Assembly (NCBI RefSeq): GCF_001949145.1
Contig: NW_019091371.1
Span: 103,386 to 137,735, forward strand
DNA length: 34,350 nucleotides
Direction: 5' to 3'
DNA from: Acanthaster planci
Taxonomy: Eukaryota > Echinodermata > Asteroidea > Valvatida > Acanthasteridae
The notes beneath the pieces were generated by a model, which saw only the letters and a program-made list of their open reading frames with translations, made no database searches and was not told where the DNA came from. Positions 1 through 9,044 of this stretch are shown piece after piece. How positions within the stretch are numbered: position 1 is the stretch's first letter; each line of letters opens with the position of its first letter. The translations under genes were made by a program, and so were the position numbers.

Positions 1-454
1 GTTTCGTTGCCATGTTGAATAGCGCCCTCTCTTGTCTAACCAAAGTGCACCCTCTTGTGATACCTTGGTTCGCTGTTTTCGGGATGTTTTGCCGTTGCTT
101 TCAAGTTTAAGGTCTCTAGAAATGTATCTGTTAATTATTTTTGTTTTTTATTTAAACTTGTGTCAAAAAACTTATATCGAGTTTATCCTAAAAGTCGTGA
201 AGCTACCGCTCAGGATCAATCTCAGATGCATGCTGTGGCAAAATAATCTCAGTTGATTTGCAACTACAAAAATGTTTGATAGGTTTTGTTTTTGTGCACA
301 AAATATTGGGAGCCAGGGACGATGTTCGTTACAGCCAAATGAGCGGTATAGCGGTGTTCGGTATAGCGGCGTTCCACTGTGGTTTCCGTCTTTAAAAACG
401 CAAAATGCCATAAGGCCATGATGCCTCTTGTCGAGATGTATTATTCGTCCACTT
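1..454. other. No gene seen; AT-rich non-coding DNA
   Basis: I see no exon-like open stretch with splice sites here. The short open frames on both strands overlap each other and have no coding character. The only structure is a small direct duplication at 344-373. Confidence 0.5.
344..373. repeat. 15-bp direct tandem duplication (2 copies)
   Basis: CGGTATAGCGGTGTT at 344-358 is followed at once by CGGTATAGCGGCGTT at 359-373, with one mismatch. It is probably a slippage or replication duplication without function. Confidence 0.7.
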
Positions 455-830
455 CCCACAGTCGACATGACAACTTTTTCCTCTCCAAGTAGACTTAGGT
501 TGCAAGTGGTAGCGCTTCGTCCCCACGCACTAATGATTAGGCCGCACTAATTTTTCTGCAAGTTGTCTTGTCGTCTTCCTCAAGTCGACTTGGCAACATA
601 AGGGATGTGAATAAGTTGCAAGGAAGTCGACTTAGGAGATAATTATATTTAATCAAGTTGTCATATGTCGACATCATTTAGTCGACTTGGCGAGAAAATA
701 CATCTCGACAACTTGATCGTCATATAGACTTTGGAAAGTCGATTTGTTGAGATTATTTTGGTGGTAAGTCGCTATAGTCTCCCCTATGATAATTATGTCG
801 ACATGACGTGATAAATTGTCGCAGTTTGAA
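455..830. repeat. Complex repeat rich in GTCGAC palindromes
   Basis: Six GTCGAC hexamers occur at about 461, 584, 626, 667, 681 and 797, where chance predicts about one per 4 kb. They sit inside longer imperfect palindromic phrases such as AAGTCGACTT and TCGACTTGGCGAGA, and CAACTTGAT/ATCAAGTTG occurs in both orientations. This looks like an interspersed element built from inverted modules, possibly a foldback element. No coding sequence or clear termini were found. Confidence 0.6.
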
Positions 831-1658
831 GTGGATGGCACCCATGGAGCGTTGTAGGATGCAGTTAATCTGTGATCAGTAATACGCGTGTCCTGTACAC
901 GTCACTGCCGTTTGGAAGTGTAAATAAATCGGGACATCATTATTCCGTAGGTCTATCGTTTTTAGTGTGACATATCCAGTGACGTAATTACGGGGAGGGG
1001 ACAGTACTTGCCTCCCCAGCGGAAGTCTGTACCCGGAGCCCCCTTTGATAAATTTATATAGGCCCTATACGTAAAAACCGTACAAGTCACATTTCCTTTG
1101 CTTTAGTGGCTCTTGAAAAAATGTGTGCATTTCTCCCTGAGAAATGTTATCCTATTATGCTACTGCCGTCTCTCAATGGTTTTTACGAGGACCTAAGACG
1201 TGAAAACTTTTGGGGGACAAAATCATAAAAGGTGGCAGTATAAGCATTTTCCATGTGCCCCCCCCCAAAAAAAAATTTAACTCTGCATTTCACGTCGGTA
1301 AAAGTGATTGCCGGTTGCTAGGGTTTATCATTTGCGTACAAAAACCGTGAAAGCTCTGCCGCATGTGTTGATTATCAGCGGTCCTACGCTGCTCCATTGA
1401 TTATGGTCCAGGAGCATGCATCCCTGATAGTTTCTTCGAAACTCTCAGACTTCATGCAATGAATTGACTTATTTTCACCGATTGATACCTCTAATCTGTT
1501 CTACCTTGCTTCCTGCTCTAGACCTAGTCGTATAATTTTATCGTGTTCTGTTAGTGGCAGCCACCGTGCGCATGTGTGTGCCTTCTGCACTCTGCTTTTG
1601 TGCAGCTATAAAGCATACAAAGTTAGTTCTACGTTTGTTTCACCGTTAATACCAGTAC
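831..1658. other. No gene seen; non-coding DNA
   Basis: No exon-like frame, RNA gene or clear repeat was recognised. There is a homopolymer run of C then A near 1260-1275. A TATAAAG motif at about 1607-1613 lies roughly 50 bp upstream of the short open frame described next. Confidence 0.4.
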
Positions 1659-1859
1659 ATGGGCAAATCTGACTCCAACAGTGATATTTCGCTCTTGCAA
1701 ACCATTGGAGGGAAAAAGGCACGAAATCTGCGCAGAAATGCTGAGTCGATGGGTGGGGTTTCCATGACTTGGCTGCGCAATATAAAAAGCAGCAGTTTTG
1801 GAAGACCTGTTAAACGACGCTGTCAAAGTTCGTGCGTGTGCCTTGCTTCCATGACGTAA
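1659..1859 (+). CDS. Weak candidate: 66-codon ORF behind a TATA-like motif
   Basis: The frame opens with ATG at 1659 and reads MGKSDSNSDISLLQTIGG before a basic stretch (KKARNLRR). It has no family resemblance that I recognise. A TATAAAG at about 1607-1613 is well placed for a start site near 1637. If a weak donor GATGG|GTGGGG near 1750 were used, the frame would be phase-compatible with the exon-like stretch at 2912-3044. The opposite strand is also open over most of this interval, which weakens the case. It may well be chance. No function is proposed. Confidence 0.18.
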   Translation: MGKSDSNSDISLLQTIGGKKARNLRRNAESMGGVSMTWLRNIKSSSFGRPVKRRCQSSCVCLASMT

Positions 1860-2205
1860 GAGTCCGTTTGCTCAATTCAGACTTGCTCACCTGCAGACTG
1901 CGTAGGCCTACACCGACACCATCTATCAAACGATATCTGGTGAGTGCTCTCGTTTGTAATAATTTAAATAAAATGGTGAATTTGTTTTCAATGCTGTCCG
2001 TAATTGTCAGAATACTGAATATTACCAAGATTTTTTTCGTGCCTTGGCATTTTTTTCAGTTCATGGCAGTTAATTAACTAAAAGGAGGGACGATGGTTTT
2101 CAATCAATATAAGAAGGGTACAACGTTGCACAAAATATATTCCTCAAAAAAATGCATCTCCTAGACTCTTTAGTGTAAACACGATATGATTGCAAATTGT
2201 GGACG
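1860..2205. other. No gene seen; possible donor site only
   Basis: A strong donor-like ATCTG|GTGAGTGC occurs at about 1940, but the frame that would join it to the exon-like stretch at 2912 meets a TAG about 36 bases upstream of the donor. Nothing else was recognised. Confidence 0.35.
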
Positions 2206-2314
2206 CTATAGCAACAGTGTCCTTGTCTGGGGAATTCAAATCGTCATGTTTATGTGCAATCAGTTAACTCAGTGTAGCAGATTTTATTCAAATTTCTCTC
2301 GCAAGAGGCTTATT
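2206..2314 (+). repeat. Dispersed repeat fragment, second copy inverted at 27908-28016
   Basis: This 109-bp stretch matches the reverse complement of 27908-28016 at about 88% by eye, with one single-base gap. Both copies share phrases such as TATAGCAACAGTGTC, GGGGAATTCAAAT, ATGTTTATGTGCAATCAG and AGATTTTATTCAAATTT. Similarity stops sharply on both sides. The other copy lies inside the 27.8-28.9 kb inverted-repeat element, so this is probably a fragment of the same or a related mobile element. Confidence 0.8.
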
Positions 2315-2911
2315 AAATAAAACTGTAGTTTTGTTAGTGAAACAGCTGCATTGTCTTTGTAGTCTGTACATAATTGTTGTTTTCATTCCTAGTGTATCTC
2401 TTTTTGTTACTAATGGACCATATCTATTCCACGATCGATTCCATAATGACGACATCATAATGCAGAATAAGTAAGAAATAAAGCTCTTTTAGTGGAAGAA
2501 TGTGGTGGTATAGGTACACTGAATCTGCCTGAAGCCACCGTTGCGTTGGTCACACAGAATTTGATTCAACTTAGACAGGAACACTAACATCAATTTGAAT
2601 AAGGCTCCCGACTGATGAGCGTGAGAATTGTTGACGTGTGCCTCTCATATAAAAAGTGAAAACTCCTCGTACGATATAGGTCTACATGACATACGTACGA
2701 GTTTCAAAGGTACGAATGGTACGTTCGGTTAAGACATTATAACACTGGTGCAAACAAGTTTCTCGTTGCCTTTACATGAAAAATATCCAAGGGAAAGGGT
2801 TTTTATGGGAGTAGTACAAATAATGGACCCTTTCTTTTTACTGAAATATACACATGGAAAGAGTGGCTACTTGCTTCAAGTATGGACCTTGTTTATAACT
2901 TCTGTATTCAG
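2315..2911. other. No gene seen
   Basis: Non-coding, AT-rich sequence. An AATAAA lies at about 2477-2482 on the plus strand, but no transcript that would use it is evident. Confidence 0.4.
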
Positions 2912-3044
2912 ATGAGGTTTCTGGCACGCAGCGAAATCTAAGGTCCCGCAACACGGTGACGGATTCAGTCGCCGAGACAGTTTGCAAGACCCTTGAGGCT
3001 ACACAGCTGCCGGAATATCTTACGAAACTCAGTCGGGTTGCCTG
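2912..3044 (+). CDS. Candidate internal exon of an unrecognised gene
   Basis: A splice-acceptor-like stretch (TTCTGTATTCAG, ending at 2911) is followed by an open frame with balanced, GC-richer codons unlike its surroundings. With AT as the last two bases of a split codon, it reads EVSGTQRNLRSRNTV, then TDSVAETVCKTLEATQLPEY and LTKLSRVAW. A donor-like CCTG|GTATTT closes it at about 3044. After that the frame runs on into low-complexity AT-rich codons and a stop at about 3090. There is no usable ATG, so it cannot stand alone. Neither the partner exons nor the protein family is recognised. It could be a real exon, a fragment of a processed pseudogene, or chance. The codon character is the main support. 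Confidence 0.35.
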
Positions 3045-5116
3045 GTATTTATTGTACTTTTTGAATATTAGAAAAAAAATCGCCTTTTAAACATAATATT
3101 GGGAACGCAACTGAACACTTGGTTTCCAACACCGTCTAGACTGGTTCCCGTTCCCGACGTAGTCTCCAGACGTATTTTAGACGTTGATCGAACGAAGTCT
3201 CCGGTATAGCGTGCTTCATCATTACACAACTGTCTTGGGGGGCATCCACTTTCCTATGGGAAAATTGTTTTATTGTCAGTCTTTAGCTAAGACTAGTCTT
3301 CATGCCTCATGAAACCTTCCCATGCATGTTGAATTGTCGGAGATTACTACCCCTTAAAACACACTATGTCCTCGAGAGCCTCGATTCAAGTCGAGTTTCC
3401 CGAACGTTTTTTTAAAAATTGCGATCCGGTGGCAGGTTCCGGAAGAATTCCTTTGTGTTTATGTTAGTACAGTAGCTAAAGATTTTTCCTTCGTTTTTAG
3501 TGAAAATAAGCTCAGTATTCTCGTTCACGCGATGACTGAGCATGATAATCGATGATATGAAATTAATTGCTAAAAGAGGCGTGATAAGAAACAGCGAGAG
3601 AACGAAATACAACAGCATGGCTCGTAATTGAGGCAACACATGTATAACCGCGGAGTCAATTTTGTGAATTATTTTATAAGTGTATGACGCATGAAGTATG
3701 ATAATCAGGGCTATGATATTGGCATTTAAAAAGTTTGAAAAATTTAACAGTCAAACGAAAGGGCAAGCGACTGGTGTCACGCCAAAAGCCGTCTGGTGCC
3801 AAAACTAGAGCCTGCTCGTTAACATACTGCCATCTAATTGGTCTTGCGGGTATGACGTCCACATTCTTGACAGAAGCTTGGTTCTGAATGTGCACGTTTG
3901 GCCGGGCTGTTCTGGGTGGTGTTTTGGCAAGCCATGACCAGAAAAGTTTGTGACCTTACAGCAAAAACCAGGAACATATTCAAGGCGGCCCACAAAAAAA
4001 AAAGAATTTACGTAAACCGACAGAGCCAAAGTTCCAGGAAGCAATGACCTTGGTGACGGACGTCATTTTCACTCCCCATTTGGTATATTTTTTTACCACT
4101 GCTGCTCTTAAGTAAATATAATTATTCATTTATTTGAGGGGTGACGAATATTGTCTCATTATATTCCGCCTTTTTGAACCGCTGCTGAACCAACTCTAAC
4201 CTTTGGTTCCGTTCGGTCTGAGCAATGACGTTATACAGGGCATAACCAAAGTCACGAAAACGTTTAACTAATTAACAAAGCTGAAACATGCATGTTCATG
4301 GACCAGGTTAGATATTGAGCCCGAAAATTGACCACTGGTGGCGCACTTCAGGAACGCCATAGGAAACGTAACCTCCAAAAATTTAAGAATTGGCAATTTT
4401 ATTCGTTCATTTACTTCTGGAAAAAACACCACCTCGGAAAAAAGGCCTTTGTCAGATATTTGCTAGCATATTAATTTATAGAAACTGAAAAATTACCTGA
4501 CCTGAAAGAGAAATATCCTGCCAAAAACTTTCAAAAATCTAAAACACATGAAGACCATTGCATTCGGTGCTCTCGTAAGCAGATGAACATTTACGAAATT
4601 ATATTTTATGCTAGTCGTTCTGTGAAAGCTACAATAAAAACAGATCAAAATATTTCAGCATTTTACAATAAGGAAATAAACTTAAAGGAATAATCCTCGT
4701 TTCGGAAGATGCTGTTAAAACTTACCTTTGCTGACACGAACTGTGTCGTGTTAACTCGACTGAAAGTACAATCCATCGATTGCAGGTGGCTGAATCTGAA
4801 TATGTACAAAGTTGTACAATCTCTTTTCAAGTAAGCACTTGAAGTGAAAACAAACGCGCTTGAACAAGGAGACTAAGGAACGATATTGTCGGCGTAGACG
4901 GTAAATCTGTCCCCCCAGTAAAACTATCTGGGGGGAAGAATAACATGGGTACAACTGTTCCCCCCGCTGGTAAATCAGTCTCCTTCCAGGTCATTTCCAG
5001 TTAATGTTGTCCCCTCGTTTTGCCACGCAGAAATTGTTATTTTCGTGTTACTGGTTTAATGAATTCAATCCAAATGATATACATGCAGATTTTTAGACCT
5101 TCATCAAGTTGTCAAA
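3045..5116. other. No gene seen; unassigned intergenic DNA
   Basis: Several short open frames exist on the minus strand (3412-4044) but none has coding character or splice sites that fit. The stretch holds ordinary AT-rich sequence. Near 4890-5000 is a C-rich/G-rich segment with the hairpin listed separately and the phrase GGTAAATCTGTCCCC, which resembles part of the SINE body near 5880. Confidence 0.4.
4910..4936. repeat. G/C-run hairpin, 9-bp stem
   Basis: TCCCCCCAG (4910-4918) and CTGGGGGGA (4928-4936) are perfect reverse complements around a 9-base loop. It lies within a segment that shares the phrase GGTAAATCTGTCCCC with the SINE at 5840-6045, so it is likely a relic of a related repeat rather than a terminator. 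Confidence 0.55.
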
Positions 5117-5302
5117 ATGTCAGATGTAAAAATCGATCGAGCTATGTTTCAGCAAGAAATCGGGAAAAGGCAGCAATCCATACTCTGTAGACTTCTTGCA
5201 TGCGTACTAATTCTCAATCTTCCGGCCGGTGCGGTGTGCCGTATAGCTATCATGGCCGATTTAAAAGAGGAAGAAAACGACGGCTCAGAGGAGATCCTAT
5301 AA
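5117..5302 (+). CDS. Weak candidate: 61-residue ORF with one hydrophobic segment
   Basis: An ATG-initiated frame starts MSDVKIDRAMFQQEIGKRQQ. It then has one hydrophobic stretch (about residues 22-45, LCRLLACVLILNLPAGAV) and an acidic tail (KEEENDGSEEIL). That layout could suit a small single-pass membrane protein. No homologue is recognised, the length is within chance expectation, and an inverted-repeat element begins 14 bases after the stop. No neighbour supports it. Confidence 0.15.
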   Translation: MSDVKIDRAMFQQEIGKRQQSILCRLLACVLILNLPAGAVCRIAIMADLKEEENDGSEEIL

Positions 5303-5315
5303 AGTTGTTCTGGGT

Positions 5316-5481
5316 GCGGTTTTGCTGTCATAACCAAGAACTGGTTCGGTTGTGATTCTTTACAGCTTTAGAGCTTTTTAATTGGGAAAGAATTATCTGT
5401 GCCTATGTAGTGCTCAAACCCTCAAAGCGATTAACCAAAGAGAAACAACCGAACCAATTCTTGGTTATGACCGCCAAAACG
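5316..5481. mobile_element. MITE-like inverted repeat, arms about 45 bp
   Basis: The left arm (5316-5360) contains CATAACCAAGAACTGGTTCG and the right arm (5441-5481) contains CGAACCAATTCTTGGTTATG. They are reverse complements with one or two mismatches, and a spacer of about 80 bp lies between them. No protein is encoded. The ends and target duplication are not clear, so the class is unknown. Confidence 0.6.
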
Positions 5482-5839
5482 TGCCCCTGGTTAAAGGGGC
5501 TTTTCCGTAATATGCGCGTCAACACCAGTGCCAAGCGTTGCGTTCCGTCAAAATGTTTATGGGGTCGATTTTTGTGTCCGTGAAAGAGAAACAAATGAAC
5601 GCATCGTTTACGCAACGCACATAAAAACTTGAAGATGTTTCAAGCCACGGGCTTCAAGCACTGTACATTCAGACAACAATTACAACTTCGGCGCTTACGA
5701 CGTAGTCGCAATGGATACCCGCGTCCAGGACATATCCCTCCACCTCCGATTGCTGTGTGTTTCAAAGTAACGAGCATTCCACAAAGAGCATGGTGTCGTG
5801 TGCGAAAGTTGAAACAAAGTGGTACACCGTCTGGGTGCT
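5482..5839. other. No gene seen
   Basis: Short open frames on both strands overlap each other and have no recognisable product. This stretch separates the inverted repeat from the SINE. Confidence 0.35.
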
Positions 5840-6045
5840 AGACTTGTGACGTTGCAAAGGGATATGTATCTCTGGGGACAAATTTACCGTTGGGCATGAG
5901 GATAAATTTACCCGGGGCAGATTTATCTGGGTAGTATTTCTAGTGTTAACACCAAGGATTTCTCCACATGTGGACCGGGCCGGGAATCGAACCAAGACCG
6001 CAAAGGTGAAAGATGAGGCAAAAACCACCGCGCCAACCTAACTTC
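5840..6045 (-). mobile_element. tRNA-derived SINE with A and B boxes
   Basis: Read on the minus strand, the element carries an A-box-like TGGCGCGGTGG (6025-6035) and, about 30 bases further on, a perfect B box GGTTCGATTCC (5983-5993). These are the internal RNA polymerase III promoter elements. Cloverleaf complementarity is not kept, so this is a tRNA-like SINE head, not a tRNA gene. The body that follows includes CCCGGCCCGGTCCACATGTG and several AAATTTATCC/TAAATTTGTCCCC modules. The 3' boundary is approximate because no tail or target duplication was identified. Confidence 0.65.
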
Positions 6046-6721
6046 TCCAAGGGTCAGCTAAACTGCCGTGTTTTTACACTGCATTGTGAGATATTTGCCA
6101 AGTAACTGGTTTGTCGGGTTGTTTCCTTGGGCCAGGGCCGAGCGCTAGCGCGAAAAGTCACGTGAGTGTCACGAGGAAGTCATCGAATACACTCTGTTTG
6201 GTTATACAAAACATTATGTGGCCAAAACATCATTCGGAATGAGCGCGTCATGACATTGTGCATGTTGGGGAAAAATGTACGTCATGCATTTCTGCAAGTA
6301 AAAGTGAAATTGTTAAGTGATTCCTACGGATATGTGCAGTTTATGAATATATTGCTATACCAGGCACGAAATGGGGCTGAGGGATACCCCCAACAAGTCC
6401 AATCCCTATACACACTCCAGCCTATTGTCACTCCACATCCCCCCCCAAGATGTCTGAAAAGAATTCCTGAGATACCAGAGGGGGTCCTCTCTGTCCCATA
6501 GTTTGCTTCATGTGTATATTGCAGCTAAATTATTCTTAAAAATCTCGGACCGAATAACAGGTGCATATTTTTTTTCTATACCTACTACCACGTCACCAAG
6601 TGTGGCTTATTAGGCATACACACTTTAACAGGTTACCAAATCTAACGAGCTGTCGAGTTACGAACCTAACACAAATACGAAGACGTCACCGACACGAGAT
6701 GTGATCTCTTTTTCTCAGATA
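6046..6721 (+). promoter_or_regulatory. Probable 5' region of the GPCR gene with a UTR intron
   Basis: No coding exon is seen. A palindromic E-box TCACGTGA lies at 6158-6165 and overlaps a donor-like CAC|GTGAGTGT at 6161/6162. A good acceptor with a T-rich tract, CTCTTTTTCTCAG, ends at 6718, three bases before the receptor's ATG. The simplest reading is a non-coding first exon ending at about 6161 and a 557-bp UTR intron ending at 6718. The acceptor is convincing; the choice of donor is an inference. Confidence 0.4.
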
Positions 6722-7717
6722 ATGACTACTGACATCGGCACCACCGTGACAAGTCTACCAGATGATGGCTCACACCTTGCCTCGCCAAGCTGGCTCATTC
6801 CTGCTTACCTCGTTGTGGCTATCACTGGAGTCATTGGTAACAGCTTGGTCATCATCATTCTAGTGTCTGTGAGGGAGATGCGCTCAACGGCCACCAACTT
6901 GCTCATCCTGCACCAATCCGTGATTGATCTGACCAGCGCAGTGCTCATGTTGGTTGTGCTTTTCTCCGAGGCCATCCTGGCTGCTGACTACATCATGCCC
7001 ATGAGCGCCTGCAGAGTCTGGTTCAGCCGCTACCCTGTGTGGTCATGTTTCATGGTCTCTACTATCAACTTGATGGCGCTCACGCTGGAGCGTTACCACG
7101 CCATCTTACGGCCATTGCACCACAGGACTGTATGCAGTCCAGGAAGGGTGATCAAGTTCTTCCCCTTTTGCTGGGTGGCCGGCTTTGTTCTCCTCAGCTA
7201 CCTAATCGTCATGTCCGACGTGTACTATGGCAGGTATTGTCTTCTGGCACGCTTCGAGGGCCAAGGGGTGCAGCAGGTAATAGGTGTGCTAACTGTGATC
7301 TTCTTCTACTTAATCCCCCTCTCGGTGATGGTGTTCACTTACTCTAGCATACTCCGGGAGGTCAAGCGTAAATGGCGGATGACGTCACCAGAGAACGACA
7401 ACCAGAACCCAAGAGCGGAGACAGGGACACAGTTACGATTAGAGAAGAACATCCTGAAGGTGTTGGCGCTGGTGGTTGTGGTGTATGCGATTTGCTGGAG
7501 TCCCAATCAGATTTTGTACCTGTACTTCAGTCTCGGTGGCCATTTGGATTTCGCCGGGCACTTCTACCACTGGACTGTTGTCATGGTAACCTGCAACATG
7601 AGCATCAATCCTATCGTATATGCGCTCAAATACCATCAGTTTCGCGACGGGTTTGTGAAGGTGTTCTGTCGGCAAGGCTGCAGAGCCTCGGTAAATGTCA
7701 GTGACGTCTCAGAATAG
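6722..7717 (+). CDS. Rhodopsin-class (class A) G-protein-coupled receptor, peptide-receptor-like orphan
   Basis: A single-exon receptor of 331 residues with seven hydrophobic segments. I start it at ATG 6722. The frame is open for 7 more codons to a GTG, but a splice acceptor ends at 6718. Landmarks (numbered from this Met) are GN in TM1 (Asn40), Asp69 in TM2 within HQSVIDL, Cys97 at the TM3 top, ERY at 123-125, Trp151 in TM4, Cys173 in loop 2 (disulfide partner of Cys97), Pro199 in TM5, CWSP at 258-261 and NPIVY at 296-300. Cys316 and Cys320 in the tail could be palmitoylated. The N-terminus is short, has no signal peptide and no Asn-X-Ser/Thr site. These features predict a plasma-membrane G-protein-coupled receptor. 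The NLLILHQSxIDL style of TM2 and NPIVYALKYHQF resemble large lineage-specific orphan families of invertebrate deuterostomes, as I recall them. The ligand is unknown. Confidence 0.95.
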   Translation: MTTDIGTTVTSLPDDGSHLASPSWLIPAYLVVAITGVIGNSLVIIILVSVREMRSTATNLLILHQSVIDLTSAVLMLVVLFSEAILAADYIMPMSACRVWFSRYPVWSCFMVSTINLMALTLERYHAILRPLHHRTVCSPGRVIKFFPFCWVAGFVLLSYLIVMSDVYYGRYCLLARFEGQGVQQVIGVLTVIFFYLIPLSVMVFTYSSILREVKRKWRMTSPENDNQNPRAETGTQLRLEKNILKVLALVVVVYAICWSPNQILYLYFSLGGHLDFAGHFYHWTVVMVTCNMSINPIVYALKYHQFRDGFVKVFCRQGCRASVNVSDVSE

Positions 7718-8945
7718 GTGATAGTAGCATGCAAGACGCATACGTCACCCCCCCCACCCCAGTGACTGCTCGAAAGTCAAGGACGACTTAGAAGAGAACT
7801 GCTTGTACCCTGTACCACCCTGGGGTTGATTCCTGTAAATTATCACATACATGTTAATTGATTATTGGTGTTGGGTAAAATTAGTTGAAAACAGGTTGTC
7901 ACATCTGTCCAGTATTGGGCCGTTTACATAATGCAGGAAGGGGAAATTGAGGTGCATACTGCCCTGTGTACGGTCCTATGACATAAGAAGGCGTGCTACT
8001 ACAATTAAAAATTGTTATCTATTAAGCCTTTGGTGGCATTTTCTGACGTAAGGCTTCCTCATAAAACCCAAGATTTACTCAATAATTGGAACTTCGAACG
8101 GGGAATGGGTTTTAGGGCAAGGATGTGGGTGTGTGTTGCGGTATACAATCAAGAAATACTTGCTCAGCGTCATGTATTGTGGCGAAACAGGGTAGCTGCG
8201 CAGACTTGTGTTAAGTCTGGGTCATTAATAATTCAGGCGCGTCTAATTCATGCTAAAAACTTCTTCTCAAGACTTCTCAAGATGGCAGCGTGCTAACTGG
8301 AGCTCTGTGAAGTTGTGTTGTGTTGTGTTATGAGTTTCGAGTGTAAATCTGACGTACGACCGCTGGTGGTTGGGGATCTACATCAAGTGTACCTGGTGCG
8401 ATCGGTTAGTGTGGTGCTTGTTCGCAGTTGCCGGAGCTGCCGATTATATCAGATCTCTTTGAACATTGGGGAATCGTTAGACAGTCTCGTTTATTTAAGA
8501 AGTGGTAGATTATAGAGTTAAGGGACCCGTGTGAACCAGTTAATTGGGGAATTAGCGGAGCTTAGACTAGAAGGATTGTGTGCCGTTGTTCCATGCTTGT
8601 TGGCATAGCGACGGTTGGTTGCGGTCCTGGTCTGGGAGCTTGCTTTCCTCGTTGGGGTTTACTGGATGCAGGTTTCCGTTAGAGTCTGGGGAGGACTATT
8701 ACAATCACCTTCTTAATCAACTTACCTGTGTTATTTCGTAATAACTTGAAGTGGGTGAGGGTTATTTAAGGCACCTCAAACCTTGTTGCAGTTTGGGAAA
8801 TGTGTTGCTTCGTAAGGCAGTATAGATTATTGTTGTACAAGTCTACACCGTTGTGTTGTGTGGTACAGTTACGAAGATTGTATTTGCTTGTGTGGTCAAG
8901 ACTTATCAGTTATAAGCCATCGGTGGATTATTTATTTAGACTTGA
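7718..8945. other. No further gene seen; probable GPCR 3' UTR and intergenic DNA
   Basis: Immediately after the stop is a C-run (about 7748-7758). Between about 8290 and 8940 the plus strand is conspicuously G/T-rich, starting with a TTGTG microsatellite-like run near 8312. No coding frame is convincing. I see no early AATAAA for the receptor; the first clear one on this strand is at 9167. Confidence 0.4.
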
Positions 8946-9044
8946 GGGTTACCCTGATCACTGTGTGGGTTACCTGGTTATTGTCAGGGTTACCCTGATC
9001 GCTGTGAGGTTTACCCTGATCACCGTGAGGATTATTCTGGTGTA
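8946..9044 (+). repeat. 21-bp minisatellite, about 4.7 copies
   Basis: Units begin at 8946, 8967, 8987, 9008 and 9029. The unit is close to GGGTTACCCTGATCACTGTG plus one base; one unit is 20 bp and the last is partial and diverged. The array is in frame (7 residues per unit) with an open frame on the plus strand, but that frame has no other coding support. Confidence 0.8.

Noticed and set aside
5983-6035. Possible tRNA gene on the minus strand
   Set aside because: Only the A and B boxes match. The acceptor and anticodon stems do not pair, and a non-tRNA body follows, as expected for a SINE.
6166-6501. 111-codon plus-strand frame before the GPCR
   Set aside because: It begins with GTG, not ATG, has no domain resemblance, and lies where a GPCR UTR intron is likely. 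The first internal ATG leaves about 83 codons without coding character.
7039-7704. Two plus-strand frames and one minus-strand frame overlapping the GPCR
   Set aside because: They are shadows of the receptor frame with no independent support.
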